Shown piece after piece: positions 17,901-27,214 of a stretch of DNA of 64,000 nucleotides. This DNA is from DASQHY01 sp035602605 (GTDB taxonomy: Bacteria > Acidobacteriota > Terriglobia > Acidiferrales > UBA7541), in the NCBI GenBank assembly GCA_035602605.1, contig DATNLZ010000014.1, positions 1 to 64,000 on the forward strand, in the 5' to 3' direction. The notes beneath the pieces were generated by a model, which worked only from the letters and a program-made list of their open reading frames with translations, was not told the origin of the DNA and searched no databases. The position numbers and the translations under genes are program-made. Within the stretch, counting starts at the first letter, position 1. Each line of letters starts with the position of its first letter.

Positions 17901-17935
17901 AATTCCCTAGTATACCAAGTTCGCCCAAATGGTCC

Positions 17936-18970
17936 CTACCTGGATAGGTGTCGGTATTTCTCGCGGTCCTCGGGCGACAGGAATGCGTGCAAAAAGCTCA
18001 TCCCCGCAATTTTCTCGAGCTCCGTTTGGCCAAGCCCCATCTTAGCGGCGGCGCAGTATTCCTGATCCAAGGAGGTATGGAACATAGCGGGGTCGTCGGT
18101 GGAGAGCAATACAACGATACCGCGACGATGAAACTCGGGTAGCGGGTGATCTTCCATTTGCGCCTTGGGGCGCCCGAGTTGCCGGGCAAGGGCACCGGTG
18201 CAAAGATTGCTCGTGGGGCAGATCTCCAGCGGGATTTTCGTTTCCGCCAGCAAGTCCATGAGGGCCTCATCACGGATAGCAGCAATGCCGTGTCCAATTC
18301 TCTCGGCACCGAGTATGTCCATGGCCGCACGAATTTCCTCCGGTCCTCCAACTTCGCCAGCGTGGACGAGCCGATGCATTCCCTGGGCTGCGACAAAATC
18401 ATAAACACCGCGAAATTCGTGTGCGGGGAGGGAAAGTTCATCGCCTCCCATACCAAGCGCGACCACACCCTCCCCCTTCGCGGCGGCTGCCAGGCGCGCG
18501 ACATCCATCGCCGCCGAAGAGCCAAATTGGCGGACGGCGTCGAAAATCCAGCGCAACCGGAGACCTAGCTGCTCAAACCCTTTTGCGACTTCGCGCAAAG
18601 CAGCGAAATTTGCCAAGGCGTCCTGCTTTCGCCACAGCATTACGCCAACGGAAAGCGTTACTTCTGCATAGACGACGTTCTGGGCGATTAATTCCTCGCA
18701 GAGCCGCTGGGTAATAAGCGCGAAATCGTTTGGCGTGCGCAGAAATGAAGTAACCCATTTAAATGCTTCTAGAAATCCGAGGAAGCCGGAATACCGATAA
18801 CGGCTCAGCACTTCGGCTTCGGTGAGTTGAACGCTATGCCGCGCCGCAAGCTCGCAAGTTGTCGCCGGTGCAATAGCGCCCTCGAGGTGCAAATGGAGCT
18901 CGGCCTTAGGAAGATCGCGAAACTGTTGCGGGACACTCTGAGGAACATGTGGAAAGGGAGCGTCAGCCAT
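17936..18970 (-). CDS. add: adenosine deaminase family protein
   Basis: The 344-residue amidohydrolase shows the metal site HLHLEG (His26, His28), HAGE in the middle, GHGIAA and the SLSTDDP-like LSTDDPAMF near the C-terminus, with PTSNLCTGAL before it. These fit zinc-dependent adenosine (or adenine/aminodeoxyfutalosine) deaminases, which convert the amino purine to the keto form. The exact substrate cannot be fixed from sequence alone. It lies 9 bases downstream of the phospholipase C/nuclease-like gene and 35 bases upstream of purS, so an operon running from the permease through add to purS is likely. A nucleoside salvage role would match a neighbour able to cut nucleic acids. Confidence 0.88.
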   Translation of the reverse strand: MADAPFPHVPQSVPQQFRDLPKAELHLHLEGAIAPATTCELAARHSVQLTEAEVLSRYRYSGFLGFLEAFKWVTSFLRTPNDFALITQRLCEELIAQNVVYAEVTLSVGVMLWRKQDALANFAALREVAKGFEQLGLRLRWIFDAVRQFGSSAAMDVARLAAAAKGEGVVALGMGGDELSLPAHEFRGVYDFVAAQGMHRLVHAGEVGGPEEIRAAMDILGAERIGHGIAAIRDEALMDLLAETKIPLEICPTSNLCTGALARQLGRPKAQMEDHPLPEFHRRGIVVLLSTDDPAMFHTSLDQEYCAAAKMGLGQTELEKIAGMSFLHAFLSPEDREKYRHLSR

Positions 18971-18979
18971 TTCGGGGAA

Positions 18980-19849
18980 TTATCGAGAAGGAACTTGCGG
19001 CTTGCCAGCGTTAATCCAAGATGTCATCCAGAAGGAGCCGACGTCGGTGGCGGCGTCTGAAAGCTGGCGAATTAAAATCGCTGCGCCCTGATTGTAAAAG
19101 CGATCGTAATACTCGTCGGTGTAGTTGTTGAGTCCTTTGCGGGCGCGTTTGTCGGCGAGCAAAATCGTTTCGAGCCAGCTATGCGCGCTCAAACAAGCTT
19201 CGAATGCCGTATCGGTGGGATCGTGGAGATAAACCGCATCATTCGGGTGCATCGGAAAAAATGACGAGAAACGATCAACGAGTACGGTGCCAAAGCGCTC
19301 GTTGACGCCAAGCTGGCCGGAAAGGTGTCCATCGAAATTCTCTGTGGTGTTGAAAGGATCGTGGGATTCCGCAACGAAGTGCGCCAGCAAGGCAGCCTCG
19401 AGCCTTGCTTGATCCCATTTCCCGCCTTTCATCGCGTTGGTGAGCCTCTCGCTAAACACGCCGATCTGCCAAGGTAGAACGCCGTTGGCTTCAATCTTGG
19501 CGCGAGTGAATTTAGCCACAGCCGCCCTGTAATCCCGCGGAAGTGAATCAAAAGGGAAACGGCCGTAGTGATCGAGAAACAAGATATGGTAGCGGCGCTC
19601 CAAAGTCGGATTGTGTTTGAGCGTAGCGAGTGGGTCGGCGCCATGCTGGAGGAAGAACTCACGGTTCCCTTCAAAAAATGCGCGGAGTTCAGGAGGCAGA
19701 GTATCAATGGCCTTGGTGACCACTAGCCTCTGACCATTCGCCCCCCAGGCAAGGGCACCCGCCGGCGCCAACAGTAACGCGGCTACGGCTAAGGATGCGG
19801 CGCGCGTCTTCGCCAAGGCAGATACGGTTATGCTTTGCCAGAATGACAT
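18980..19849 (-). CDS. exported zinc-dependent phospholipase C/P1-nuclease-like protein
   Basis: A signal peptide ends at about residue 34 and the mature protein would begin with Trp-Gly (AWGANGQRLV), as in the S1/P1 nuclease and phospholipase C superfamily, where the N-terminal Trp helps bind zinc. Candidate ligands follow in order: Asp/His in RRYHILFLDHYG, and HFVAESHDPFNTTENFDGH in the middle of the chain. Length (289 aa) suits the superfamily. Whether it cuts nucleic acid or phospholipid is not decidable here. Its ATG shares a base with the stop of the upstream permease (TGATG), and add follows 9 bases later, so export-linked degradation, uptake and deamination could be connected. Confidence 0.75.
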   Translation of the reverse strand: MSFWQSITVSALAKTRAASLAVAALLLAPAGALAWGANGQRLVVTKAIDTLPPELRAFFEGNREFFLQHGADPLATLKHNPTLERRYHILFLDHYGRFPFDSLPRDYRAAVAKFTRAKIEANGVLPWQIGVFSERLTNAMKGGKWDQARLEAALLAHFVAESHDPFNTTENFDGHLSGQLGVNERFGTVLVDRFSSFFPMHPNDAVYLHDPTDTAFEACLSAHSWLETILLADKRARKGLNNYTDEYYDRFYNQGAAILIRQLSDAATDVGSFWMTSWINAGKPQVPSR

Positions 19850-21405
19850 CAGCGTCGTCCCTCGATACCTTGCGCCGCCCTCTCAAGGCGCAACGTGCTG
19901 CGCTTGCGGCTATAGCTAAAATAGATTATCAGACCAATGGCCAGCCAAGCGAAGAAGCGTATCCAATTCATGATGGGCAAGCCGGCCATCAGCAGCAAGC
20001 ACGTCAGAATCGTAACAATGGGTGCGAGCAGACCCCCGGGTGCGCGAAAACTCCGCGGGCGATTCGGTTCGCGGTAGCGGAGAATCAGTACCCCGCAAGC
20101 CACCAGTGCGAAAGCAAACAGCGTACCAATATTGGAGAGATCGGCGAGTGTACCGATGTCCAGTAGTCCTGCGGGAATGCCCACGAGAAAACCGGCAATC
20201 CACGTGGAATAGTGCGGCGTGCGAAACTTGGTGTGTACCCGGCCGAATATCCCCGGTAGAAGACCGTCACGGGACATCGCGAACCACACGCGCGCCTGAC
20301 CGAGCTGAAAAACCAGCAGCGAGGAAATCATCCCCATCAAAGCCCCCAACAAAACGACCAGGCGCACGGTGGTGAGATTAAGGCGCTTCAGCGTGTTAAC
20401 GACCGGTGCGGCGTCGTCGAGCAACGTTTGCCACGGTACAAGTCCGGTAAGCACGACCACGACTGCGATGTAAAGCACCGTGCAAACAACCAGGGTCGCT
20501 ATGATACCGATTGGCAGATCGCGCTGCGGATTCCTAGTTTCTTCCGCCGCCGTCGAAACCGAATCGAACCCGATGTATGTGAAGAAAATAATCGAGCCGC
20601 CCGTCAAAATTCCAGGCCAGCCATTGGGTACATAGGGATGCCAGTTAGCAGGATGAATGTAACGCGAAGCGAAGCCTACAAAAACAATGATGGCCATAAT
20701 TTTCAGCAGCACCATCATATTATTGGTTTGGGCCGATTCGCGGATACCTCGAACCAAAACGATCGTCAAGAGCATTACGATCACAAATGCGGGCCAGTTG
20801 AAGCCAAAGTGCCATCCGGGGGGATAAAGAATGTTTCCCTGCAAATCAGACAATCCGCTTGGCAGGTATGCAGGCGAAATCCAGCGAAGATCTGGGTGGA
20901 ACCCAAACCAATCAAACAGGCCGGCAACATGGGCGGAAAATCCGACGCTAACGGCCATGTTCGACACGGCGTATTCCAGAATCAGGTCCCAGCCGATGAT
21001 CCAAGCGATAAGTTCGCCCATGGTGGCATACGTGTACGTATAGGCGCTGCCGGCAATTGGTATCATGGCGGCGAGCTCGGCATAGCAGAGCGCCGCAAAT
21101 CCGCAAACGATCGCCACCAAAATGAAAGACAGCGCAATTGCCGGCCCAGCGCCAGGCCGACCGAATGAGGGCGACCGATAGATCAGATATTCAAGCAGAG
21201 GGGCGTTCAGAATTGATGAGCCTTGAAGTTTTTGCCCGGCAATTGCGGTCCCTACGACCGTAAAAATCCCCGAGCCAATCACCGCGCCAATTCCAAGCGA
21301 AGTCAGGCTCAGCCAGCCAAGCGACCGCTTGAGGCGCTTCTCAGGATTTTCCGCATCGGAAAGCAGTTTGTCGATGCTTTTGGTGCGGAATAGCTGTGAG
21401 TCCAC
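19849..21405 (-). CDS. APC-superfamily amino acid permease
   Basis: The 518-residue integral membrane protein has about 12 hydrophobic helices. The first contains LTSLGIGAVIGSGIFTVVGT, the substrate-site loop of amino acid/polyamine/organocation transporters; ALCYAELAAMIPIAGSAYTY and a GFDSVSTAAEETRNPQRDLP helix are further family marks of the cationic amino acid transporter group. The start is GTG 21405, with GGAG nine bases upstream. It would import an amino acid with protons, substrate unassigned. The stop is coupled to the downstream hydrolase gene. Confidence 0.92.
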   Translation of the reverse strand: MDSQLFRTKSIDKLLSDAENPEKRLKRSLGWLSLTSLGIGAVIGSGIFTVVGTAIAGQKLQGSSILNAPLLEYLIYRSPSFGRPGAGPAIALSFILVAIVCGFAALCYAELAAMIPIAGSAYTYTYATMGELIAWIIGWDLILEYAVSNMAVSVGFSAHVAGLFDWFGFHPDLRWISPAYLPSGLSDLQGNILYPPGWHFGFNWPAFVIVMLLTIVLVRGIRESAQTNNMMVLLKIMAIIVFVGFASRYIHPANWHPYVPNGWPGILTGGSIIFFTYIGFDSVSTAAEETRNPQRDLPIGIIATLVVCTVLYIAVVVVLTGLVPWQTLLDDAAPVVNTLKRLNLTTVRLVVLLGALMGMISSLLVFQLGQARVWFAMSRDGLLPGIFGRVHTKFRTPHYSTWIAGFLVGIPAGLLDIGTLADLSNIGTLFAFALVACGVLILRYREPNRPRSFRAPGGLLAPIVTILTCLLLMAGLPIMNWIRFFAWLAIGLIIYFSYSRKRSTLRLERAAQGIEGRR

Positions 21406-21559
21406 CCGCGCATCTCCGCCTGCTTGCGCTGATCGCCAGTTACCAGCAGCTCGTAGAGACTGGCAAGCGCAAAGCTGCGCAACTTTACAACCTCAGGGCG
21501 TCGCACGCAAGAAAAGGACTGCCACCCTCACTTACTCGGACGGTCTTGGCAGCCACGTA

Positions 21560-23812
21560 TCAGGCTGGCACCAGCTGCGCGTACTTTTCCACAAATTTCT
21601 TAGCTCCGTGCCCGGCAAAGCGGACCGTGAGTTTACGATCTTCCTCGTCTCCTTCCACGGCGATAACTGTTCCCACGCCGTAGTTCGGGTGGCGCACACG
21701 TTGCCCGATCAGCGGGTCGGACTGGCCGCTGCGCGGACGGACCCGCGGAGAACTCGGCGCACGGGAGGGCTTGGGAGCCAGCGAATCGCGCGAAGTCGTG
21801 TGTCGCACGCGACGCACGAATTCTTCCGGGGAATAAGAATATTCCGGATCTGGCTCGTAACGTCGCGTCTCTCCCGCATCCGCAAGCGAACCGGAAGAGG
21901 TTTCGATCAAATCGCCAGGAATTTCATTCAAAAATCGCGAGGGTTTGGAAGCCTTTAAACGCTGCTCGTCGCCGAAAACCCGGCGATAAACAGCGCGTGT
22001 TAGCGTCAACGTTTTCCTTGCGCGGGTCATGCCGACGTAGCACAGCCGCCGTTCCTCCTCGAGCCCCTCGGTACTATCGTTCGAGCGGCTATGCGGGAAT
22101 AAACCGTCCTCCATTCCCGTGAGGAAAACGTGGTCGAACTCCAGCCCTTTGGCGTTATGCAAAGTCAACAGTGTAACTGCGGCTCGGTCGTCGTACATAT
22201 CGGCGTCGCTCACGAGGGCCGCGCGATCCAGGAAATCAGTCAGGGACTCACCGGCCTCGGCGCCCTCGGCCATGGCATTCACCAATTCCTTTAAGTTCTC
22301 CGCGCGCGCTGCGTCTTCAGCGTTATTGCGCTGGCCGAGCATATCGAGATAGCCGGTTTTTTCCAGAACATGCCGCAGGAACTCGGACGGTGTCGAATGG
22401 GCTAGATCTTGCTGCAGCTCAAGAATCAATTCGCGAAAGCCTTTGAGCGGCGCGACCGCGCGCCCAGATGACTCTGAGGCAAGCATGTGTGCGATAGCTG
22501 CCCAAAGCGAAAACTGCCTGGCCCTGGCCGCCTCGTCGAGCGCTTCAATGGTGCTCTTGCCAATGCCACGGGGAGGCGTGTTAATGACGCGACGCAGGGC
22601 GATATCGTCATCGGGATAGAACGCTAGGCGCGCGTAGGACAGAGCATCTTTTACTTCGGCGCGCTGATAAAAACTGAATCCTCCCAGCAAGCGGTAGCGA
22701 ATTCCCAATCGCCGGAATACTTCTTCAAACGCTCGCGATTGAAAATTTGTCCGGTAGGCCACGGCGTAGTGAACGGCCGAATCCTCACGGGAAAGCGACT
22801 GAATCATAGCGCCTACATACTCGGCCTCTTCCTGCGCGCCGCGGGCTTCAAAATATTTGAGCTTGGGTCCGTGACCTTCGACCGCGACGAGAGTTTTGCC
22901 CAGCCGCTTGGAGTTATTGCCCACTAGAGCAGCGGCCGCATCAAGGATCGGCTGCGTCGAGCGATAATTCTGTTCGAGACGAACGATTTTGGCACCGACG
23001 AAATCTTCGGCGAAGCGCAGAAGGATCCCGACATCGGCTCCACGCCAGCGATAAATGGATTGGTCCTCGTCGCCAACGACACACAGATTGCGCGTTGGAC
23101 CTGTGAGCTCGCGGAGCAGATCATATTGCACGCGGTTGGTGTCCTGATATTCATCCACGTGAATATATCGGAAGCGCCGCTGCCAACTTTCGCGGACCTC
23201 GGCGGAATGCTTCAGCACTTCGACTGCGCGCAGCAGTAAATCGTCAAAATCCAACGCACTATTCTGCTTCAACATCTCCTGGTAAGAATGAAACACCTTG
23301 GCTATGGTGCGCTGCTCCTCGTTCTGCGCGTCGGACAAGAGATCCTCCGGCGTCTGTCCGTGATTCTTGGCGTGGCTAATGCGGCTGAGAATCACACGCG
23401 GAGGCCACACCCGCTCCTCAAGGTCCAGGCGTTTCAACGCCAGCTTGATCGTGGCGATCTGATCGTCATCGTCGAATATGGCGAAGTCGCGTCGCAATCC
23501 CAGTCGAGGCGCTTCGCGCCGGAGCAGCCGCGCGCATAACGAGTGAAATGTGGAGACCCACGGGTCGGCCGCCGGGAGGCCAGCGCGCACTAGAAGCGAC
23601 GTAATTCGTTGCTTCATTTGCTCGGCAGCCTTATTCGTGAAGGTTACCGCAAGGATGGCTTCGCCGGGCACGCCCCGGGCAACAAAATTTGCAACGCGGT
23701 AGGTAATCGCGCGAGTCTTGCCCGTTCCTGCTCCGGCCAGGATGAGCAATGGTCCCTCGGCTGTTTCGACGGCTTCGCGTTGCTGCGGGTTTAGGTCATC
23801 AAGAAAATTCAT
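21560..23812 (-). CDS. pcrA: UvrD/PcrA-type ATP-dependent DNA helicase
   Basis: The 750-residue superfamily 1A helicase carries Walker A AGAGTGKT (26-33), VTFTNKAAEQMKQRI, STFHSLC, DEYQDTN, DEDQSIYRWRGAD, EQNYRS, NTPPRGIGKST and LTLHNAKGLEFDHVFL, followed by the YVGMTRARKTL motif VI. The C-terminal 100 residues are a linker and a small Tudor-like fold (HPNYGVGTVIAVEGDEEDRK) seen in PcrA/UvrD. It unwinds DNA 3'-5' in repair and replication restart. ATG 23812 is preferred to TTG 23821 because GAGG is better spaced from it. Confidence 0.96.
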   Translation of the reverse strand: MNFLDDLNPQQREAVETAEGPLLILAGAGTGKTRAITYRVANFVARGVPGEAILAVTFTNKAAEQMKQRITSLLVRAGLPAADPWVSTFHSLCARLLRREAPRLGLRRDFAIFDDDDQIATIKLALKRLDLEERVWPPRVILSRISHAKNHGQTPEDLLSDAQNEEQRTIAKVFHSYQEMLKQNSALDFDDLLLRAVEVLKHSAEVRESWQRRFRYIHVDEYQDTNRVQYDLLRELTGPTRNLCVVGDEDQSIYRWRGADVGILLRFAEDFVGAKIVRLEQNYRSTQPILDAAAALVGNNSKRLGKTLVAVEGHGPKLKYFEARGAQEEAEYVGAMIQSLSREDSAVHYAVAYRTNFQSRAFEEVFRRLGIRYRLLGGFSFYQRAEVKDALSYARLAFYPDDDIALRRVINTPPRGIGKSTIEALDEAARARQFSLWAAIAHMLASESSGRAVAPLKGFRELILELQQDLAHSTPSEFLRHVLEKTGYLDMLGQRNNAEDAARAENLKELVNAMAEGAEAGESLTDFLDRAALVSDADMYDDRAAVTLLTLHNAKGLEFDHVFLTGMEDGLFPHSRSNDSTEGLEEERRLCYVGMTRARKTLTLTRAVYRRVFGDEQRLKASKPSRFLNEIPGDLIETSSGSLADAGETRRYEPDPEYSYSPEEFVRRVRHTTSRDSLAPKPSRAPSSPRVRPRSGQSDPLIGQRVRHPNYGVGTVIAVEGDEEDRKLTVRFAGHGAKKFVEKYAQLVPA

Positions 23813-23946
23813 CGGAGACAAATCCTCGGAGTGGTTCGCATGGGTGAGCCAATGATTCTATCCGAGAGCAACGACCTCAGCAAATCAGGTTGCAGAACAC
23901 ATTCCGCGGAAGCACCTTTCGCAACCGGGATGACTCGACAGTAGAT

Positions 23947-24618
23947 TCACTGATGGCGGGGTGAAAGCTCGACTTCAAAATAGAAAATGTTCTTGTCTGA
24001 CCCGATAAATTTAAGGTTAGGGACGTATAACCGCGACGAACGCAGTAGGTCAAAGTGTCCGTCAAGATCAAAGTACAAGAGGCCATGTACGGTCTTCTTC
24101 GGCGCAATGATTTCACTTGGCACCGCGGCGGACCGCAGGATGACAGCGACTTCTTCCCATTTTTTTTCGTGAGGTTTCTTCAGGCCTAACCCGGGCCAAG
24201 GAATCTTTGCCCGCGCTGAGCTCGGATCCTTCGCCCCGCCGGGGTATACAATTCGGTCGGCTACGGTATCTGGTTCGATAGCCTTCAATTTCTGACGCTG
24301 TCCCTCCGGAGATACCAGCAAGCGAATGGAATCCAAATCAACTTGTATGGGTTTGTCGGTCTCATTGCTAAAATAAACATCAATCGCTGCTATTCCCGCA
24401 TCGAAGGGCGACTTTTTTTTGAACTGCACTTTGTATACCGCTGCATCGATCCAAGGATCGGCGGCTATCAATAAGCCTTCATGAGTTTCCTTCGCCGGCA
24501 GGCTTGCCGGATCTTTCTGCTGCGCGCTGCGCATGTCTTTCTGCAGGGCGATACTTGCGACGCCATCGGCTAAAAGCGCCCCTGCAAGAAGAACTCCGCA
24601 CACAATATTTCTGCGCAT
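23947..24618 (-). CDS. exported protein of unknown function (223 aa)
   Basis: ATG 24618 is chosen since a signal peptide follows (MRRNIVCGVLLAGALLADGVASI); the frame extends 58 residues upstream into sequence without such character. The mature part includes an Ig-like or DUF-type beta segment (VDVYFSNETDKPIQVDLDSIRLLVSPEGQRQKLKA) and GLLYFDLDGHFDLLRSSRLYVPNL. The phrases on chain-linked strands and the SLLV/RLLV-type strand recall the exported protein at 6697-7371, but homology is unproven. It is divergent from the LPS operon, with about 120 bases between starts. Confidence 0.7.
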   Translation of the reverse strand: MRRNIVCGVLLAGALLADGVASIALQKDMRSAQQKDPASLPAKETHEGLLIAADPWIDAAVYKVQFKKKSPFDAGIAAIDVYFSNETDKPIQVDLDSIRLLVSPEGQRQKLKAIEPDTVADRIVYPGGAKDPSSARAKIPWPGLGLKKPHEKKWEEVAVILRSAAVPSEIIAPKKTVHGLLYFDLDGHFDLLRSSRLYVPNLKFIGSDKNIFYFEVELSPRHQ

Positions 24619-24740
24619 GAGAGTATAGTACCGGGTTTCAAGGCTTCTGCGTAGACCCCCAGTTATTCGATGAATGGTGCAAGAGAAAGCTTGAAACCCA
24701 AAGCGTTGCGGTCGTAGTTGGTACAAGGAATTCATCACGA

Positions 24741-26132
24741 ATGTATTTCCTCTACAGTTTTCTGACTGCTCTGGCCACGCTGATCTTGTCACCGTACTTG
24801 CTGATCAAAGGCTTGCGGCGGCAAAAATATTTGCGCAGCTTGTCGCAGCGTCTCGGCTCTCTTCCGTCGACCTGTCGCACATCAGGCCCGGATGGGGGCG
24901 CAATTTGGATTCATGCAGTTTCGGTCGGAGAGACGCTGGCCGCGCTTCCGCTCGCTCGCCAGCTTAAGCAGCATTTTCCTATGCGCCGCGTGGTCTTCTC
25001 CACTGCAACCGAAACAGGTCAGCGGCTCGCGCGTGAACGTCTGACCTTCGCTGATGCTGTTTTCTATTTCCCCCTGGACTGGACGTTCGCTGTGCGCCGT
25101 ACGTTTCGCGCTGTGCATCCGGCTGTCGTTGTAATTCTCGAAACTGAAATCTGGCCTAATTTTCTGCGCTTTGCAGATCGTCAGGGTGTCCCGGTCGTCT
25201 TCGTGAATGGCCGCTTATCGGCTCGGTCTTTCCGCCGCTACCAGCGCGCATTGCGCTGGACCGGGTTTTTTCTCCGCCCCTTTTTGGCAGACGTCTTGAA
25301 CCGCGCTTCGCTTTATTTGATGCAAACTAAAGAGGACGCGGAACGTCTGCTGGCCATTGGCGCCAAACCGGAAAAAGTCCTAGTGAGTGGGAACCTGAAA
25401 TACGACCAGGAGTTGCCTTTAAATTCTGCCTTTATCGACTGGCTCGATTCCGAAGTGCGAAATCGCGAGCGCAGTCCAATCATCGTTGCGGGCAGTGTGG
25501 TCGCCAACGAGGAACCGCTCGTCTTGATTGCCTTCGGAATTTTGCAAGGGGAGTGGCGTCGCGCCCTGCTGGTTCTTGCTCCGCGCAAGCCCGAGCGATT
25601 CGATGTCGCCGCGAATTTTATTTCGGAATCCCAACGCAAGTTCCTCCGACGCACGGCCATCCCGCAGAATCAGGCCGCGCCGATCCCCGAGGATGTGAGC
25701 GTCTTACTGCTGGATACGGTTGGCGAACTCGCGGCGCTTTACCGAATTGCCGATGCCGTATTTGTTGGGGGTTCGCTGGTTCCTTCCGGCGGTCACAATA
25801 TTCTCGAGCCGGCCGCATTTGGAAAAGCCCCAATCTTCGGCCCCTGGATGGAAAATTTTAGCCAGCTAGCGGCTGACTTTATCGCCGCCGGTGCCGCGAA
25901 GCAGGTGCATAGCCCCGAGGATCTGGGCGTCGCCTGGATCGAGCTCGTCAAGAACCGCGAAACGCGCGAGCAGATGGGAGCGGCAGCTCGCGTGCTTGTT
26001 GACAGCAGCCGTGGTGCCACGGCGCGCACTTTCGAGAAGGTCCGTCATTTTGTCGAGAAGACTTCTTCCGCTGAAAATGTCCCTGTCGGCGGGCAGTTGG
26101 GTGTTCCAGAGGCGCGCCAGGAACAGCGATGA
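24741..26132 (+). CDS. waaA: 3-deoxy-D-manno-octulosonic acid (Kdo) transferase
   Basis: The 463-residue protein starts with a membrane anchor (about residues 1-22, YFLYSFLTALATLILSPYLL) followed by the N-terminal glycosyltransferase fold. Diagnostic motifs are IWIHAVSVGETLAALPLARQL, FSTATETGQRLA, the DWTFAVRRTFRAVHP segment and the C-terminal FVGGSLVPSGGHNILEPAAFGK that binds CMP-Kdo. It transfers Kdo to lipid IVA-type precursor at the inner membrane face. Its stop overlaps lpxK (ATGA), opening an eight-gene LPS operon. The first 100 bases upstream are shared with the divergent exported protein. Confidence 0.96.
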   Translation: MYFLYSFLTALATLILSPYLLIKGLRRQKYLRSLSQRLGSLPSTCRTSGPDGGAIWIHAVSVGETLAALPLARQLKQHFPMRRVVFSTATETGQRLARERLTFADAVFYFPLDWTFAVRRTFRAVHPAVVVILETEIWPNFLRFADRQGVPVVFVNGRLSARSFRRYQRALRWTGFFLRPFLADVLNRASLYLMQTKEDAERLLAIGAKPEKVLVSGNLKYDQELPLNSAFIDWLDSEVRNRERSPIIVAGSVVANEEPLVLIAFGILQGEWRRALLVLAPRKPERFDVAANFISESQRKFLRRTAIPQNQAAPIPEDVSVLLLDTVGELAALYRIADAVFVGGSLVPSGGHNILEPAAFGKAPIFGPWMENFSQLAADFIAAGAAKQVHSPEDLGVAWIELVKNRETREQMGAAARVLVDSSRGATARTFEKVRHFVEKTSSAENVPVGGQLGVPEARQEQR

Positions 26133-27214
26133 ATCTGCATCCCGTGCTACGCTGGGTTCTCTGGCCTCTCTCAATTGTTTATCGCGCCATAGCTAGACTT
26201 CGCGTTTGGTGTTACCGCTGCGGCTTGTACAAAAGCAAATCTCTCGAACAGCCAGTGATAAGTGTCGGAAACCTTACCGTGGGAGGCACGGGAAAAACTC
26301 CCATGGTGATCTGGTTGGCCGAGCGCGCGCTGGCCAAGGGCGGCCGTATAGCCATTTTGTCGAGGGGACACCACTCACGTCGCGGGCTCGCAGGATCACA
26401 TGAACGGTCAAGCGATGAGGTACGTTTATTTCTCAGCCGCTTTGGTGACAGAGTTCCTGTTGGTGTGGACCGCGATCGATATGCGGCCGCCTTGCGCCTG
26501 AACGAAAGGCAGAAGGAAAGCAGAATTGACTGTTTTCTGCTCGATGATGGGTTTCAGCATTTGAAGTTGAAACGCGACGCCGATATTGTGCTAATTGACG
26601 CAACGAATCCTTTCGGCGCTGGTTTTCTCCTCCCGGCCGGCCCCTTACGCGAGCATGCCTCAGCACTATCTCGCGCGGATTTCGTGGTCATAACCCGCAG
26701 CGATCGCTCACCAGCCATAGAAAGCATTGTTCGCCGTCATTCGGCTGCGCCGATTTTTTATGCCCAGACGCGCTTGCGGGCGGTTGTCGAAAAGGATTGC
26801 CCACTGCCTGGAAGCAGCGTGGTGGAATTTAGATCGCGCCGTTATCTGGTCTTCTGCGGTATCGGTAATCCGCAGGCTTTTTGCGACGATCTGTCGCGAT
26901 GGGGAATCCAGAGCCTGGGCAGCACTTTTTTCCGGGATCATCACCGGTATACGCAACCAGAAGCGGATCAGCTTGAGAGACTTGCTGTGGCCATGGGTGC
27001 AACCGCGCTGCTCTGCACCGAAAAAGACATTTTTAATCTCGATCGCGTCCAGTTCAGATTATTACCTGTGCATTTTTGTCAGATCGATTTGCAAATCAAC
27101 GATGACGAGAGATTCCTGGCTTCACTAAGTAACGTGGTCATCAAGAGAGACGCTGCGACTGAAGCTGCCGTTGCTGAAGTATCGTCGCGACAGCCCGGGA
27201 AGGACCGCAGATGA
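26129..27214 (+). CDS. lpxK: tetraacyldisaccharide 4'-kinase
   Basis: The 361-residue kinase has a membrane-associated N-terminal helix (LRWVLWPLSIVYRAIARLR), the P-loop VGGTGKTP (51-58), LSRGHHSRRG, EVRLFLSRFGDRVPV and DDGFQHLKLKRDADIVLIDA. LpxK phosphorylates the 4' position of the lipid A disaccharide with ATP. The family usually has SRGYG where this has SRGHH; the neighbouring residues are normal. The start is coupled to waaA and the stop to waaF, each as ATGA. Confidence 0.95.
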   Translation: MNLHPVLRWVLWPLSIVYRAIARLRVWCYRCGLYKSKSLEQPVISVGNLTVGGTGKTPMVIWLAERALAKGGRIAILSRGHHSRRGLAGSHERSSDEVRLFLSRFGDRVPVGVDRDRYAAALRLNERQKESRIDCFLLDDGFQHLKLKRDADIVLIDATNPFGAGFLLPAGPLREHASALSRADFVVITRSDRSPAIESIVRRHSAAPIFYAQTRLRAVVEKDCPLPGSSVVEFRSRRYLVFCGIGNPQAFCDDLSRWGIQSLGSTFFRDHHRYTQPEADQLERLAVAMGATALLCTEKDIFNLDRVQFRLLPVHFCQIDLQINDDERFLASLSNVVIKRDAATEAAVAEVSSRQPGKDRR